From contig JAJACQ010000012.1 in assembly GCA_022601435.1 (NCBI GenBank), positions 1 to 64,000 of the forward strand: 64,000 nt of DNA, in the 5' to 3' direction. This document shows, in pieces, positions 1 through 9,005 of the stretch (positions within the stretch are counted from its first letter, which is position 1; every line of letters starts with the position of its first letter). The position numbers were made by a program, and so were the translations under genes. A model generated the notes under the pieces. The model did not search any database, was not told where the DNA came from, and worked only from the letters and a program-made list of their open reading frames with translations. Origin of the DNA: Chlamydiia bacterium (GTDB lineage: Bacteria > Chlamydiota > Chlamydiia > Chlamydiales > 2-12-FULL-49-11).

Positions 1-352
1 CGGAGATCAAAAACAAGGAAAAACTAGTCGATCATGGAAAATCATAGTTACTTCATAATTACAGAAATGGCTCAGAACATCAAATTGAAAAAATTGTTAA
101 GAGTAGGGCTTTTAGTTTTGGAGGCTAGTTTTTCTATTTTTGGTCGATAGTGTACAGGTGGTACTCGGAGACCAAAGACAAGGAAAACCTAGTTGATTAT
201 GGAAAATCATAGTTACTTCATAATTACTGAAATGATTCAGAAAATCAACTTGAAAAAATTGTTAAGAGTAGGGCTTTTAGTTTTGGAGGATAGTTTTTCT
301 ATTTTTGGTCGATAGTGTACAGGTGGTACTCGGAGACCAAAAATAGGAAAAA
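1..352. repeat. 165-bp tandem repeat, two units plus a partial third
   Basis: Units begin at 1, 166 and 331, each opening with CGGAGAYCAAA, so the period is exactly 165 bp. The two full units differ by only scattered substitutions. Each ends in a hairpin-forming stretch (left arm about 129-145 and 294-310), and the right arm of one unit forms the start of the next. The array may extend beyond the left edge. A run of ten C follows at 371-380, then the 3' end of the membrane protein gene on the minus strand. No gene is seen in 1-382. Confidence 0.9.
294..352. other. Hairpin element, left-edge copy (GTAC-tip family)
   Basis: The left arm TTTTTCTATTTTTGGTC (294-310) pairs with GACCAAAAATAGGAAAAA (335-352), with one bulged base. 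Inside is a 6/5 internal loop (GATAGT and TCGGA), then GTAC paired with GTAC around a 5-nt loop. The same layout appears upstream of rpsA and rpmB. The strand of action is unknown because the hairpin is nearly symmetrical. A less perfect copy lies at 129-187. Confidence 0.7.
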
Positions 353-382
353 TAGACCCAAAAATCAAAGCCCCCCCCCCTT

Positions 383-1096
383 CTAGTATGTGATTTTGCC
401 GGTAGTTTTGTTATCTAACAGGGTCTTTAAGTAAAAAGCGCCTTGAATGAGTAAAGGTATTGAATAAAACAACAAGTGCCAGTTGAGGACGTAATAGGGC
501 CAAGCGGCTGTATTAAGGGGATGAATAATATTTGGTTTTTCACAAAGATACATATAGTTAGCGCCTAGGTGAATATTAATTCCGTAGATGCAGATGACCA
601 CAAATTGCATTATACCGATGCTTTTGACTGCTGCCCATTTTCGTGGTGCAAAGTTAAGGCAGAGGGTCATGAAGAGTGGAGCGATAACGGTAAGGCCGTG
701 GGCGATAAAAAAATCTATAAGAATAAACTCTTCACCTTGATAGACAACTGCTGGTGTAAGGAAGGCTTGAATTGGACCTGCTATTGCAAAGAAAAGAGCA
801 AATTCAAATAAGAAGGCATTTTGTGTTATAGCAGCAAAAGCGGCAACTAATTGCATCACTGAGCAAAACGACAAAGGTAGAGAGGTTTGAAGGGAAAAGT
901 TACCGTTAAATAAAAGGTATGCTTCCATAAACAAAAGATCAAACAAAAGGTAGAAACCAATAAACCTTAGTAATCTAACTTTCCATATAGAAGGTATATA
1001 GCTTCCCAAAAGTAGAAATATTGTTGTGATAAAAACAAAGCTTCCCACTACGATATACCAAGCAGGTGTTAGGGGTATAATGTATAGGTAAGTCAT
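383..1096 (-). CDS. YwaF/TMEM164-type integral membrane protein
   Basis: A 237-residue polytopic membrane protein with about seven hydrophobic segments. It resembles the TIGR02206 (YwaF) family: the LPLSFCSV stretch near residue 73, HGLTVIAPL near 132, GANYMYLCEKP near 178 and the WPYYVL block near 200 are all family-like. Function in bacteria is unknown. The start is well supported: AAGGAG (complement of 1103-1108) lies six bases before the ATG, and a TATAAT-like box (complement of 1117-1122) sits just upstream. The 3' end abuts the C10 tract and the 165-bp repeat array. The family call is from motif memory only. Confidence 0.75.
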   Translation of the reverse strand: MTYLYIIPLTPAWYIVVGSFVFITTIFLLLGSYIPSIWKVRLLRFIGFYLLFDLLFMEAYLLFNGNFSLQTSLPLSFCSVMQLVAAFAAITQNAFLFEFALFFAIAGPIQAFLTPAVVYQGEEFILIDFFIAHGLTVIAPLFMTLCLNFAPRKWAAVKSIGIMQFVVICIYGINIHLGANYMYLCEKPNIIHPLNTAAWPYYVLNWHLLFYSIPLLIQGAFYLKTLLDNKTTGKITY

Positions 1097-1227
1097 TTCG
1101 ATCTCCTTTTTATATAATTATACCAAGGTTTTAGAAAAACAGAGCAAGTCATTTAAATTGAGTGTGATGAGTATAGGCTTGAAGTTAAAGCAATAAAAAG
1201 TATCATAAGAAGCCAAAGGACTTTTGT

Positions 1228-2841
1228 ATGAAAAAAATAGTGATCTTAGGAGGAGGATTTGGAGGGGTTTATACAGCCATTCATCTCGAAAAAATGCTAA
1301 GGCATTATCGTGATTCTATTGAGATTGTTCTAGTTAACAAAGAAAACTATTTTACATATCAACCAATGCTTGCAGAAGTAGTTGGTGGATCAATAGACAT
1401 ATTAGACTCTGTTACTTCTTTAAGATCTTTATTAAAGCACACTTCGATATATATACGAGAGGTCACAGACATAAATTTAGAGAATAAGCAGATAACACTC
1501 TCCCCTAATTTTTCTCATAAGGATGTTATCATTAAGTATGATCATTTAGTCTTAGGGCTCGGAACAGTCACAGATTTCAGGACATCACCAGGAGGTTTAA
1601 CAGAACATGCGCTTCCATTTAAGGATTTATCAGATGCTCTATCGTTAAGAAATCGTATCATCGATGTCATTGAAACAGCAGCACAAGAAACGAATGAAGA
1701 AGAAAGACGGACGTTATTAACTTTTGTTGTTGGAGGTGGAGGTTTTTCTGGCGTAGAAGTTGTAGCTGAGATCAATGACTTAGCGCGTAAAAAAGCTAAG
1801 AAATATCCCACCATCAACACTGATGAAATCCGTGTAGTATTAGTGCACAGCAAAGATCGATTAGTAGATCGAGAACTCTCTCCTTCTTTAGGGAAATATT
1901 GTGGAAAGCTTTTAGCTAAAAGAGGTATCGAAATCTTTTATAAGACCCGTCTTGTTTCCGCCACTCCTCATGAGGCTATTTTAGACAATGACACAAAAAT
2001 TCCAAGTCGCACAATTGTATCAACAGTTCCATCTCTTCCAAATCCGTTAATAGAGGCTTTAGATCTACAAAAAGAATATGGAAAGGTTATTTGTGATAGC
2101 TACCTACAAGTAAATAATCATTCTGATCTCTGGGCAATTGGTGATTGCGCCTATATTCCTAGATCGTATAAAAAACCTGATGAATTTTCACCTCCTACTG
2201 CTCAGTTTGCAACAAGGCAAGCGCCTATTTTAGCAAAAAACATCAAAGCAAGCATCATGGGTGGAGAAAAAAAACAATTCAACTTCAAATCTTTAGGTCA
2301 AATGGCAGCACTGGGACACAGAAGAGCTGTAGCAGAAATTTTTGGTATTAAGCTTTCAGGATTTATAGCCTGGGTTCTTTGGCGATTTATCTATCTTATG
2401 AAAATCCCTGGATTTGCAGCAAAGATCCGCATATCAATTTCTTGGTTTCTAGATCTACTTCTTTCTAAAGATACTGTTCAATTAAAAGGAAGACCGAAGA
2501 GCGGCTTTGAAAACCTTCATTATATCGATAAAGAAACCATCTTCCAATCAGGAGATATAGGTGATTATCTGTATGTCATTGCCAAAGGAGAAGTGGATGT
2601 AATCAAAAATGATCAGGTTATCACCACATTAAAACAAGGTGATTACTTTGGAGAAATGGCTCTTATGTCCACAAACAAAAGATCTGCAACAATAAGAGCA
2701 AAAGGTGAATGTAACATCTTAGCTATCAAAAAGCATGACTTTGAAGTCTTGATGACTCACTTTTCTGAACTCAAAGAAAACTTTGTTAAAACAGAAAATG
2801 AACGTTTAGAAGATCTTAAGAGGATTGTTGAAGGTGAGTAA
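1228..2841 (+). CDS. ndh: Type II NADH dehydrogenase fused to a cyclic-nucleotide-binding domain
   Basis: 537 residues. The N-terminal ~420 residues form an FAD/NADH oxidoreductase of the NDH-2 type. The FAD motif GGGFGG starts at residue 8, a second dinucleotide motif GGGGFSGVE lies near 167, and the FAD-closing WAIGDCA near 304. NDH-2 passes electrons from NADH to quinone at the inner membrane face without pumping protons. Residues about 435-525 form a cNMP-binding (CAP_ED) domain with the phosphate-binding cassette FGEMAL...KRSAT, including the conserved Arg. Classic NDH-2 is about 400-430 residues, so this tail is extra and suggests ligand control. The start has no strong Shine-Dalgarno; a weak TTGAAG/TCATAA pair (1179-1184, 1203-1208) may be the promoter. 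The 3' end overlaps the convergent gene by 26 bp. Confidence 0.88.
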   Translation: MKKIVILGGGFGGVYTAIHLEKMLRHYRDSIEIVLVNKENYFTYQPMLAEVVGGSIDILDSVTSLRSLLKHTSIYIREVTDINLENKQITLSPNFSHKDVIIKYDHLVLGLGTVTDFRTSPGGLTEHALPFKDLSDALSLRNRIIDVIETAAQETNEEERRTLLTFVVGGGGFSGVEVVAEINDLARKKAKKYPTINTDEIRVVLVHSKDRLVDRELSPSLGKYCGKLLAKRGIEIFYKTRLVSATPHEAILDNDTKIPSRTIVSTVPSLPNPLIEALDLQKEYGKVICDSYLQVNNHSDLWAIGDCAYIPRSYKKPDEFSPPTAQFATRQAPILAKNIKASIMGGEKKQFNFKSLGQMAALGHRRAVAEIFGIKLSGFIAWVLWRFIYLMKIPGFAAKIRISISWFLDLLLSKDTVQLKGRPKSGFENLHYIDKETIFQSGDIGDYLYVIAKGEVDVIKNDQVITTLKQGDYFGEMALMSTNKRSATIRAKGECNILAIKKHDFEVLMTHFSELKENFVKTENERLEDLKRIVEGE

Positions 2842-3616
2842 ATAGATCCTTTTCAAATCCTGAAAGATAAGAAAAATAACCTGAAGTAAGATCAGGAGTC
2901 TTTCTTCCAAATCGAGCATAATTTCCCGCCATACGACAAATAAACATCAAGAAAGACAAATCAAAACACTCAATATTTTCTTTTAATAGCTGACAATCAT
3001 CGCCTATATCATAAACTAAATTAGTACGATACATTTCTAAATAACCTTCAAACCCAAGACCATCTAAAATTAAACGCACTAACTTTTGTTGATCTACAGA
3101 AAATTTTTTCATGGTTGGCAGTGAGTCTGCATGCATGACAAGCATCTCACTTAAACTCTCTACTTCATAAACCCAAGCCAACTGTTTATATTCAGAGCTC
3201 TTTGAAATTTTTGATAGCACTAAAGAATAAAACAAAGCATCAGACAATGTCTTTCTATCAAAGATACTTTGATCTACTAAACCATCCAATCTATCACACA
3301 GATCGCAAAACTCTACATATCTAAAACGAAACTTTTCATCAACTCCAATGAATAAACTCAAATACTCTGAATAGTCCTTAGAAAGTAAAGCATCTAAAAA
3401 CTTAAAACTTAAGAAAATATCTGATCCTTCCTTTTGAGAATCTTCTTTGATCCAAGTAAATTCCTCGAAAAGGTTTTCATATCTTTTTCTTTTATAATCA
3501 TTTTCTAGTTGATCATCATAACTATTTTCTTCTATGCTTTTTTCCGAATACATTGAAAAATAAAGACTAAAAAAACAAACTCCAAAAAGACAAAAAATAG
3601 AAATTAACCGCTTCAT
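2816..3616 (-). CDS. Unknown exported protein
   Basis: 266 residues, not recognised. The N-terminus has Lys-Arg followed by a hydrophobic stretch (about residues 4-22), which looks like a signal peptide or a single membrane anchor. The rest is charged, mostly helical in appearance, and rich in Leu, Phe and Asp. It is convergent with ndh and overlaps it by 26 bp, with an MFS gene upstream on the same strand. Its codon and base use match its neighbours, so it looks like a real lineage-specific gene. Confidence 0.6.
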   Translation of the reverse strand: MKRLISIFCLFGVCFFSLYFSMYSEKSIEENSYDDQLENDYKRKRYENLFEEFTWIKEDSQKEGSDIFLSFKFLDALLSKDYSEYLSLFIGVDEKFRFRYVEFCDLCDRLDGLVDQSIFDRKTLSDALFYSLVLSKISKSSEYKQLAWVYEVESLSEMLVMHADSLPTMKKFSVDQQKLVRLILDGLGFEGYLEMYRTNLVYDIGDDCQLLKENIECFDLSFLMFICRMAGNYARFGRKTPDLTSGYFSYLSGFEKDLFTHLQQSS

Positions 3617-3660
3617 TTTTGTAGTCTAATTAGAAGAGAAAAGACCGTCAATAAAAAAAT

Positions 3661-4878
3661 TTAACTATTGCTTTCTACGCTTTGAGTCCTACGAAATACA
3701 TAGAAGAAATTTCCTGATAGACATAAAAGCATACTAATCATAAAAATATATGTTGGGTGAATAAAGTAAAGCAATCCCCATCCCATTGCAGGACCTACCA
3801 GACCTCTTATCCCAACCATCAAAACGTTCACTGCTGTAAATTGAGTTGACGAATGCTCTTTAGAAAAAATAGGACCTGATAGATGCCAAACAAGATGACT
3901 CCCTGCTTGGGAAATTCCCGAAAATAAATATGCTACATAAATAAAACTTATTGAAAACTGAGAGAACATTAAAAAGAATGAAAAAAGAGCAAAGCCACCA
4001 AGGACTAAAAAGACAAAGAAGTTAAAAGAAACATTTTTCATTAGTGTATTCCATATAGGAGTTGTAAAGACAACTCCTAAAGCTTTACATATACAAAATG
4101 AAATCATCAAATCTGAATAAGAAATAAAAAGCACATCAGTAAAATAAATCTGAATCACAGGTTGAATAATCATCAACCCTAAGCCTCCGATCATAAAAGA
4201 CCATAAAAAACGAGCAAACTCTGGCTCTTGTTTTAATAGAGAAAATCCCTCCTTAACAGGAGCACTAAGTGTTTGCTTAACTCCTTTAGATAAGGTTTTG
4301 ACTTGATGATCATTGTCGATCATCAGAGCTTGAATAAGAACAGCAATTAAACCCAAAACAAGAGAAATAGCAAAAGATGCTTTCCATACAAACAGTGAGT
4401 CATCAATCCAAGAAGTACATAAAATCGTAATTAATATACCCGTTGAATAACCCACTATTGTCCCTTTGGAAAATGTCTTTTCCCACTTTTCTCTATGAAC
4501 ATTGATCTTAATTGCCTCCATCCATGCAGGTGTTTCTGCACGGGTAAAGATCATGTACATTGTCGAGCCTAATATATACAAATTGACATCATTAAAAATC
4601 AAAGCCGGAATAAACGCTATCCGAGCTAATATCCCTGCCCATAACATTGCATATTTAAGAGTCATCCCTTGTCTTGAAACAAGCTCACTAAAATAAAAAG
4701 AAAAAAAGGATGAAATGGGCTTTGTGCTAGTATAGATTACAGTGTGTAATGCTGTTGCCTGTAAATCTTTCAATAAAAAGTAGGGTAAAAGCAAATAAAA
4801 ACAGACGAAAGGCTCTTTTAAAATAGAGGAAGCAATAATCGCAAAGCGAATTTTCTTATGACTTAAATCTGTAATCAT
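3661..4878 (-). CDS. MFS-type transporter
   Basis: 405 residues with about twelve hydrophobic segments, as expected for a major facilitator superfamily carrier. The central cytoplasmic loop (about residues 185-205, DNDHQVKTLSKG) separates two six-segment halves. The substrate cannot be told from the sequence. It sits alone between an exported unknown protein and a Nudix gene on the same strand, with 40-50 bp gaps, so co-transcription is possible. Confidence 0.75.
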   Translation of the reverse strand: MITDLSHKKIRFAIIASSILKEPFVCFYLLLPYFLLKDLQATALHTVIYTSTKPISSFFSFYFSELVSRQGMTLKYAMLWAGILARIAFIPALIFNDVNLYILGSTMYMIFTRAETPAWMEAIKINVHREKWEKTFSKGTIVGYSTGILITILCTSWIDDSLFVWKASFAISLVLGLIAVLIQALMIDNDHQVKTLSKGVKQTLSAPVKEGFSLLKQEPEFARFLWSFMIGGLGLMIIQPVIQIYFTDVLFISYSDLMISFCICKALGVVFTTPIWNTLMKNVSFNFFVFLVLGGFALFSFFLMFSQFSISFIYVAYLFSGISQAGSHLVWHLSGPIFSKEHSSTQFTAVNVLMVGIRGLVGPAMGWGLLYFIHPTYIFMISMLLCLSGNFFYVFRRTQSVESNS

Positions 4879-4929
4879 TTAAAGCACCATAACAAATTGA
4901 ATAAAATTAAATCAAAGTCTAAACAATCC

Positions 4930-5748
4930 TTAGATTAATTTTTTTTGTTCTGCAATGAGTATAGCATACGACAAATAACTATCTTTCAGAAAAATCTTCT
5001 TTTTCTTCTTATTCACTACAGCTTCTAAATAGCCTTTAACATAAGCTGCTTTTACCTCATCAAGACTCAACTCAACCGTTCCACAAATTGCCTCTGAAAT
5101 ATCTTTATTATTACTTCGACGCTTTTCAACATGCCCTAAATAAACAGGAACTCTTGATGAAACTGTTCCTGAATCAGGGGTCACTTCTCCCAAAAATTCA
5201 AACTTAGAAGCCAAAGCTCCTGTTTCTTCTCTTAATTCTCTTTTGGCGGCATTCATTAAAGATTCACCTTTTTCTATCTTCCCACGTGGCATCTCTACCA
5301 CCCAATCTCTAATAGCATGTCGATACATTAAATTAAGTATAATCTTACCATCTTTATTTACCGGCAATATCCCAACACAATTATTAATATTTCGATCTAA
5401 AGAACCACGCTTAATTATTCTATCAAATGTCCCTGTACTTCCTGAAGGAAATATTACAGCATCACGCACCCAAAGCCAATACTTATCTTGTGCAACTATC
5501 CCAACTTTTGAATGATCTCGAGCCTCTTTTTCTGACTCTCCTTCTTTCATATAAGATTTTGCTTGAGCTTCTTCTATCTTTCTAACAGTTTTTTCTTCTA
5601 AGACAATCTCAATCTTACCATCTTTATAATTTCCAACCTCGCCTAAATGATCATAAACTCTTATAAATTCTAGATACTCATAAAAATGAGAGTTATCTAT
5701 TTTTGGTTCAGAAAAAAAAGAAAAAGCTAACAGCAACGATAATAACAT
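4930..5748 (-). CDS. Nudix hydrolase with N-terminal signal-like segment
   Basis: 272 residues. A full Nudix box (G-x5-E-x7-RELREETGA) lies near residues 157-180 and supplies the Mg2+-binding glutamates that cut nucleoside diphosphate derivatives. The surroundings (MPRGKIEKGE) resemble ADP-ribose pyrophosphatase types. The protein begins with a short hydrophobic stretch (MLLSLLLAFSFFSEP) and about 85 residues before the Nudix domain, which is longer than a typical 180-200-residue member. The hydrophobic start suggests export or membrane attachment, unusual for this family. A different start would remove it, but no clear internal start with a ribosome site is seen. Confidence 0.8.
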   Translation of the reverse strand: MLLSLLLAFSFFSEPKIDNSHFYEYLEFIRVYDHLGEVGNYKDGKIEIVLEEKTVRKIEEAQAKSYMKEGESEKEARDHSKVGIVAQDKYWLWVRDAVIFPSGSTGTFDRIIKRGSLDRNINNCVGILPVNKDGKIILNLMYRHAIRDWVVEMPRGKIEKGESLMNAAKRELREETGALASKFEFLGEVTPDSGTVSSRVPVYLGHVEKRRSNNKDISEAICGTVELSLDEVKAAYVKGYLEAVVNKKKKKIFLKDSYLSYAILIAEQKKLI

Positions 5749-5819
5749 AAAATTTAAACCTTTAAAGACACTTTTTTACTGTAATAATTTATAAGGTATA
5801 TTAACAACCAACAAACATC

Positions 5820-7151
5820 CTAGCAACACTTTTTTTCTAAAAGAGCAACACTTTCTACATGTAAAGTCTGAGGAAACATATCAAAAAGAAGAATTTTTTT
5901 TAATTCATATCCTTTTATAGCTAATAGTTGAATATCCCTAGATAGGGTTGCAGGATCACATGATGTATAAACAATCTTAGAAATATTTTTTTTGTCAATT
6001 GCCTCAATTACATCCACGTGAACACCCTTTCTAGGAGGATTGATAAAAATACAATCAAATGAATCTAACCCAGAAAGCTTTTTTTCTACTTCTCCTTCAA
6101 TAAAATCAATTGATACCTCATTTGCCTCTGCATTCATTTTAGCATCTAATACAGATGATGAAAAACTTTCAATCCCTGTAACCTTTATATTCTGCTGAGC
6201 TAGATAGATCGCAAAGCTTCCTATACCACAATAAGCATCTAATACCCTCTGTCCCTTTTTAAGGCTTGCTAATTCAAATGCTCTTTGATACATCAATGAA
6301 GCACACTCTCGATTCACCTGAAAAAAGGACAAAAGAGAGATCTTGATTTTTAACCCCAAGATCTTTTGAGTCAAAGTTCCCTCTCCACAAACTACAGTTT
6401 CTACTTCTGGATAAATACTATTAGTCGCTTTTGCTTTTTTACCATAAACGACACCTTTTACACCCGGGATCTTATATATCTGCTCGCATAATTTTTTTAT
6501 TTCTTTAGATATGTGATTTAATCCAATTAACCCAATCAAAACTTTTTTCTCGAAGTCGCTCGATCTCATGACAAAATGCTGTAAATTTCCAGATCGTTGT
6601 TTTTCACTATAAAAGGTTACGGTTGATTCAAGGAGTAAGGTCTTTATCTTTTGATAAATCTCATCGGCAAATGGATCATGTAACATACATGTGTCAATTG
6701 AAACAATCTCATGGCTACGCTTTTTATAAAAACCTACCTTCTTTTTTCCACCTTCAAAAACCAAAGGAAGAGCTATTTTATTTCGATACCCAAAAGCCTT
6801 AGGCGAGCTTATAAAGTCCTCAATCTTGTCCTCTGAAACTTTCGCAATCTTTTTTAAAGCTCTTTCAACTCGACTTCTTTTAATTCTTTTTTGAAGAGCC
6901 GCGTCTGCATGTTGAAGCTGACACCCCCCACATTTAGAAAAATAAGGGCACGGCGGCTTAATTCGATGAACTGAAGGTTTTATAATTTCTAAAAGCTCTC
7001 CTTTTGAGTAATTTTTCTTTTTTAAAATCACCTTGCAAAGCACTTCTTCTTCAACTAATGCATCATCAACAAACAACACTCCTTCTTCACAAGAACCTAT
7101 ACCCTCGCCTGTTGAAGAAAGATCTCTAATCTCAGTCTTTACCTTTTTCAT
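5820..7151 (-). CDS. rlmD: 23S rRNA (uracil-C5)-methyltransferase, RlmD/RumA family
   Basis: 443 residues from the chosen ATG. Residues 1-58 form a TRAM RNA-binding domain. Cysteines C68, C74 and C77 (CPYFSKCGGC) plus a later Cys (SIDTCML) fit the [4Fe-4S] site of RumA. The SAM-binding motif VLDAYCGIGSFA, the NPPRKG motif and the catalytic Cys in YTSCDPATLSRD follow in the expected order. The enzyme methylates a uridine in 23S rRNA; which position cannot be read from sequence. The open frame extends to 7298, but the extra 49 residues overlap the divergent gene and do not look like TRAM sequence, so the ATG at 7151 was chosen. Confidence 0.85.
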   Translation of the reverse strand: MKKVKTEIRDLSSTGEGIGSCEEGVLFVDDALVEEEVLCKVILKKKNYSKGELLEIIKPSVHRIKPPCPYFSKCGGCQLQHADAALQKRIKRSRVERALKKIAKVSEDKIEDFISSPKAFGYRNKIALPLVFEGGKKKVGFYKKRSHEIVSIDTCMLHDPFADEIYQKIKTLLLESTVTFYSEKQRSGNLQHFVMRSSDFEKKVLIGLIGLNHISKEIKKLCEQIYKIPGVKGVVYGKKAKATNSIYPEVETVVCGEGTLTQKILGLKIKISLLSFFQVNRECASLMYQRAFELASLKKGQRVLDAYCGIGSFAIYLAQQNIKVTGIESFSSSVLDAKMNAEANEVSIDFIEGEVEKKLSGLDSFDCIFINPPRKGVHVDVIEAIDKKNISKIVYTSCDPATLSRDIQLLAIKGYELKKILLFDMFPQTLHVESVALLEKKCC

Positions 7152-7242
7152 GACCGATAGAATAAAGGGATGCAGAATAGATTGCACTATTAATTTTTTT
7201 TTGATAAGTTGAAAAAAATATTTGATTATTAAAGTTTTTCTT

Positions 7243-8130
7243 ATGCACAACGCTCCACTTACCAAAAGGGTCCATCTAAAACACCTTTCAAAAGACAAAA
7301 AGCTTTTGGAAGCTATCTTTGCTCCGGCGGAGGGTATGAACTTAATCAGTTTTAGAAAAGATGGTAAAGAGTTTATCGATCAAAGCACCAAAGCTGATTT
7401 TGATAAACGCTTTGCAGGACTTGGAGCATTAATTGGCCCCCATTTTTACCATCGAAAACAAAATGAAATTCCACCTTTAGATCCAGAGATATTTCCACAC
7501 ATCTCATCACTCGGAGATTTAAGCAAAACAGATCCTCTTTCTCATGGGATTGGAAGATATGTCTCATGGAATTTTGATAACACCTCTTCTTCAATTACAG
7601 GAACAGTTTGTGGATTAGACACTCACAATGGAAAAACGTTAGCAAGCCTTGAGGGGTTTAACTTTAAGCTTCACTTTTCCTGTCATTTAACAAACTCAGG
7701 ACTCAATATAAAATATGAAGTCACAAATGAAGAAAAGCCTACAACTATAGGCCTGCATTATTATTTAGCACTCAAAGATAAAAAGGGATCTGTCACGATC
7801 AAGAGTAAAAAACAGTATAATGATATGGGAACCTTCAAAGACATTCCTAATAAATGGCGTGATTCTCATGGCAATCTACACTTTGATCTAAAAAATGAGA
7901 GTGACTTCGGATTCTTTCCTGATACAACAGATAATACAGGACAAGCTGTTTTAAAAACCAAATCTCACTCTTTAAAAATCAGCTACAAAGCCTTTAGCGA
8001 CCAACATGCCTTTCAACTTTACCATCCAAAAGATGGTTCTTTTGTCTGCATTGAACCTGTCTCTGCAAAAAATCCCCGCGCTCCAGAAGGCTTAAATCAT
8101 AAACTTCACATTAACATTGAGGTCTTATGA
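7243..8130 (+). CDS. Aldose 1-epimerase (galactose mutarotase)-like protein
   Basis: 295 residues from ATG 7243 (an in-frame TTG lies at 7222). The sequence fits the galactose mutarotase-like beta-sandwich. GIGRYVSW lies in the middle of the N-terminal half, a GLHYYLALKD segment carries a conserved-type His, and the C-terminal FQLYHPKDGSFVCIEPV carries the Glu expected to be catalytic. Such enzymes interconvert the anomers of hexoses or act on related phosphosugars, and the substrate here is open. The stop codon overlaps the next ATG (ATGA at 8127-8130), so the downstream membrane protein is translationally coupled. Confidence 0.7.
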   Translation: MHNAPLTKRVHLKHLSKDKKLLEAIFAPAEGMNLISFRKDGKEFIDQSTKADFDKRFAGLGALIGPHFYHRKQNEIPPLDPEIFPHISSLGDLSKTDPLSHGIGRYVSWNFDNTSSSITGTVCGLDTHNGKTLASLEGFNFKLHFSCHLTNSGLNIKYEVTNEEKPTTIGLHYYLALKDKKGSVTIKSKKQYNDMGTFKDIPNKWRDSHGNLHFDLKNESDFGFFPDTTDNTGQAVLKTKSHSLKISYKAFSDQHAFQLYHPKDGSFVCIEPVSAKNPRAPEGLNHKLHINIEVL

Positions 8131-9005
8131 AAAGATTAGAATGCTTATATCCTATGACACTGTCTTTCTTTGTTCCTTTCTTACATATTTCGAAATTAAA
8201 TGAGTCCCCAGTATTATTGTGGAACCTAATCAAATACAAAGGGCTCGCTTCTTTTTTAAATGAAATGATCCCTATAAGAATTGACTCTCTTATTGCCGCT
8301 TTTTTATTCTACCTTTTCATAAAGCATTTAAGCTCAAAAATCTCATTGTTGATTGGAAGTCTGCTTTTAATCACAGCTCACTATCTTTTGCTTTCTTCTT
8401 CTTTTATCTATGATCATGCAGCGCTTTTCATTATCGCTTCATGCTTCTGTTTAAATAAAAGCGATCAAAGCAAACACCTCTTTTTTTCTTTATTCTATCT
8501 AACTGTTCTATATACATTTTCAGCATTTATCACTTGCATTCACTACTACGGTTATAATATCCCACTTTTTATGATGATGATAGCTCCTATACTCTGCCTC
8601 TTTCTACTTTCAATCAAGCAAGTCTATCCTTCAAAAACAATGCTTATCTCTCTCTTTCCTCTAAATATACTTCCTCTTGCTTATTTAGTTCATAACCCAT
8701 CAATCTTCTCAATTCCATTTACCCTAGCCTCGATTCTTTTAATCTCTACTTTATTTTTAATGCTCGTTAAAAACTCTTACCAAAGTCTTTTGATTGCAAT
8801 AGGTATATCTTTAGTATCTTTATTCATTATCCCAAAAGAATTGATTATCCCATTTAGCTTTATTCCAATAGCATTAAGTCTGACTCTTACGCAGCTTTTT
8901 TATGCTTCCAAACGTCCCCTACCTTCTCGTAGACATGTTTTACAGCATTCCACGCAACCTTATGCGCTGTCTCTTCGTTTTTATAATGAATATATGCATT
9001 ATTAA
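8127..9005 (+). CDS. Unknown polytopic membrane protein
   Basis: 292 residues, not recognised. There are about eight to nine hydrophobic segments throughout, separated by short loops. The start overlaps the upstream mutarotase-like gene by 4 bp (ATGA), which argues that the frame is real and coupled. The last ~39 codons (8887-9005) overlap the chaB gene on the other strand. That C-terminal tail (Arg, His and Tyr rich) is hydrophilic and may be the product of read-through into antisense chaB sequence. Confidence 0.55.
   Translation: MKRLECLYPMTLSFFVPFLHISKLNESPVLLWNLIKYKGLASFLNEMIPIRIDSLIAAFLFYLFIKHLSSKISLLIGSLLLITAHYLLLSSSFIYDHAALFIIASCFCLNKSDQSKHLFFSLFYLTVLYTFSAFITCIHYYGYNIPLFMMMIAPILCLFLLSIKQVYPSKTMLISLFPLNILPLAYLVHNPSIFSIPFTLASILLISTLFLMLVKNSYQSLLIAIGISLVSLFIIPKELIIPFSFIPIALSLTLTQLFYASKRPLPSRRHVLQHSTQPYALSLRFYNEYMHY

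Noticed and set aside
1-352. CRISPR array reading of the left-edge repeats
   Set aside because: The 165-bp period has no short repeat/unique spacer alternation; units are similar along their whole length, and no cas gene is present.
569-811. 80-residue plus-strand frame inside the membrane protein gene
   Set aside because: Antisense shadow of a well-supported gene with a strong ribosome site.
5820-7298. Full-length 492-residue reading for the RlmD-type gene
   Set aside because: The first 49 residues overlap the divergent gene and do not resemble the TRAM domain; ATG 7151 fits the family.
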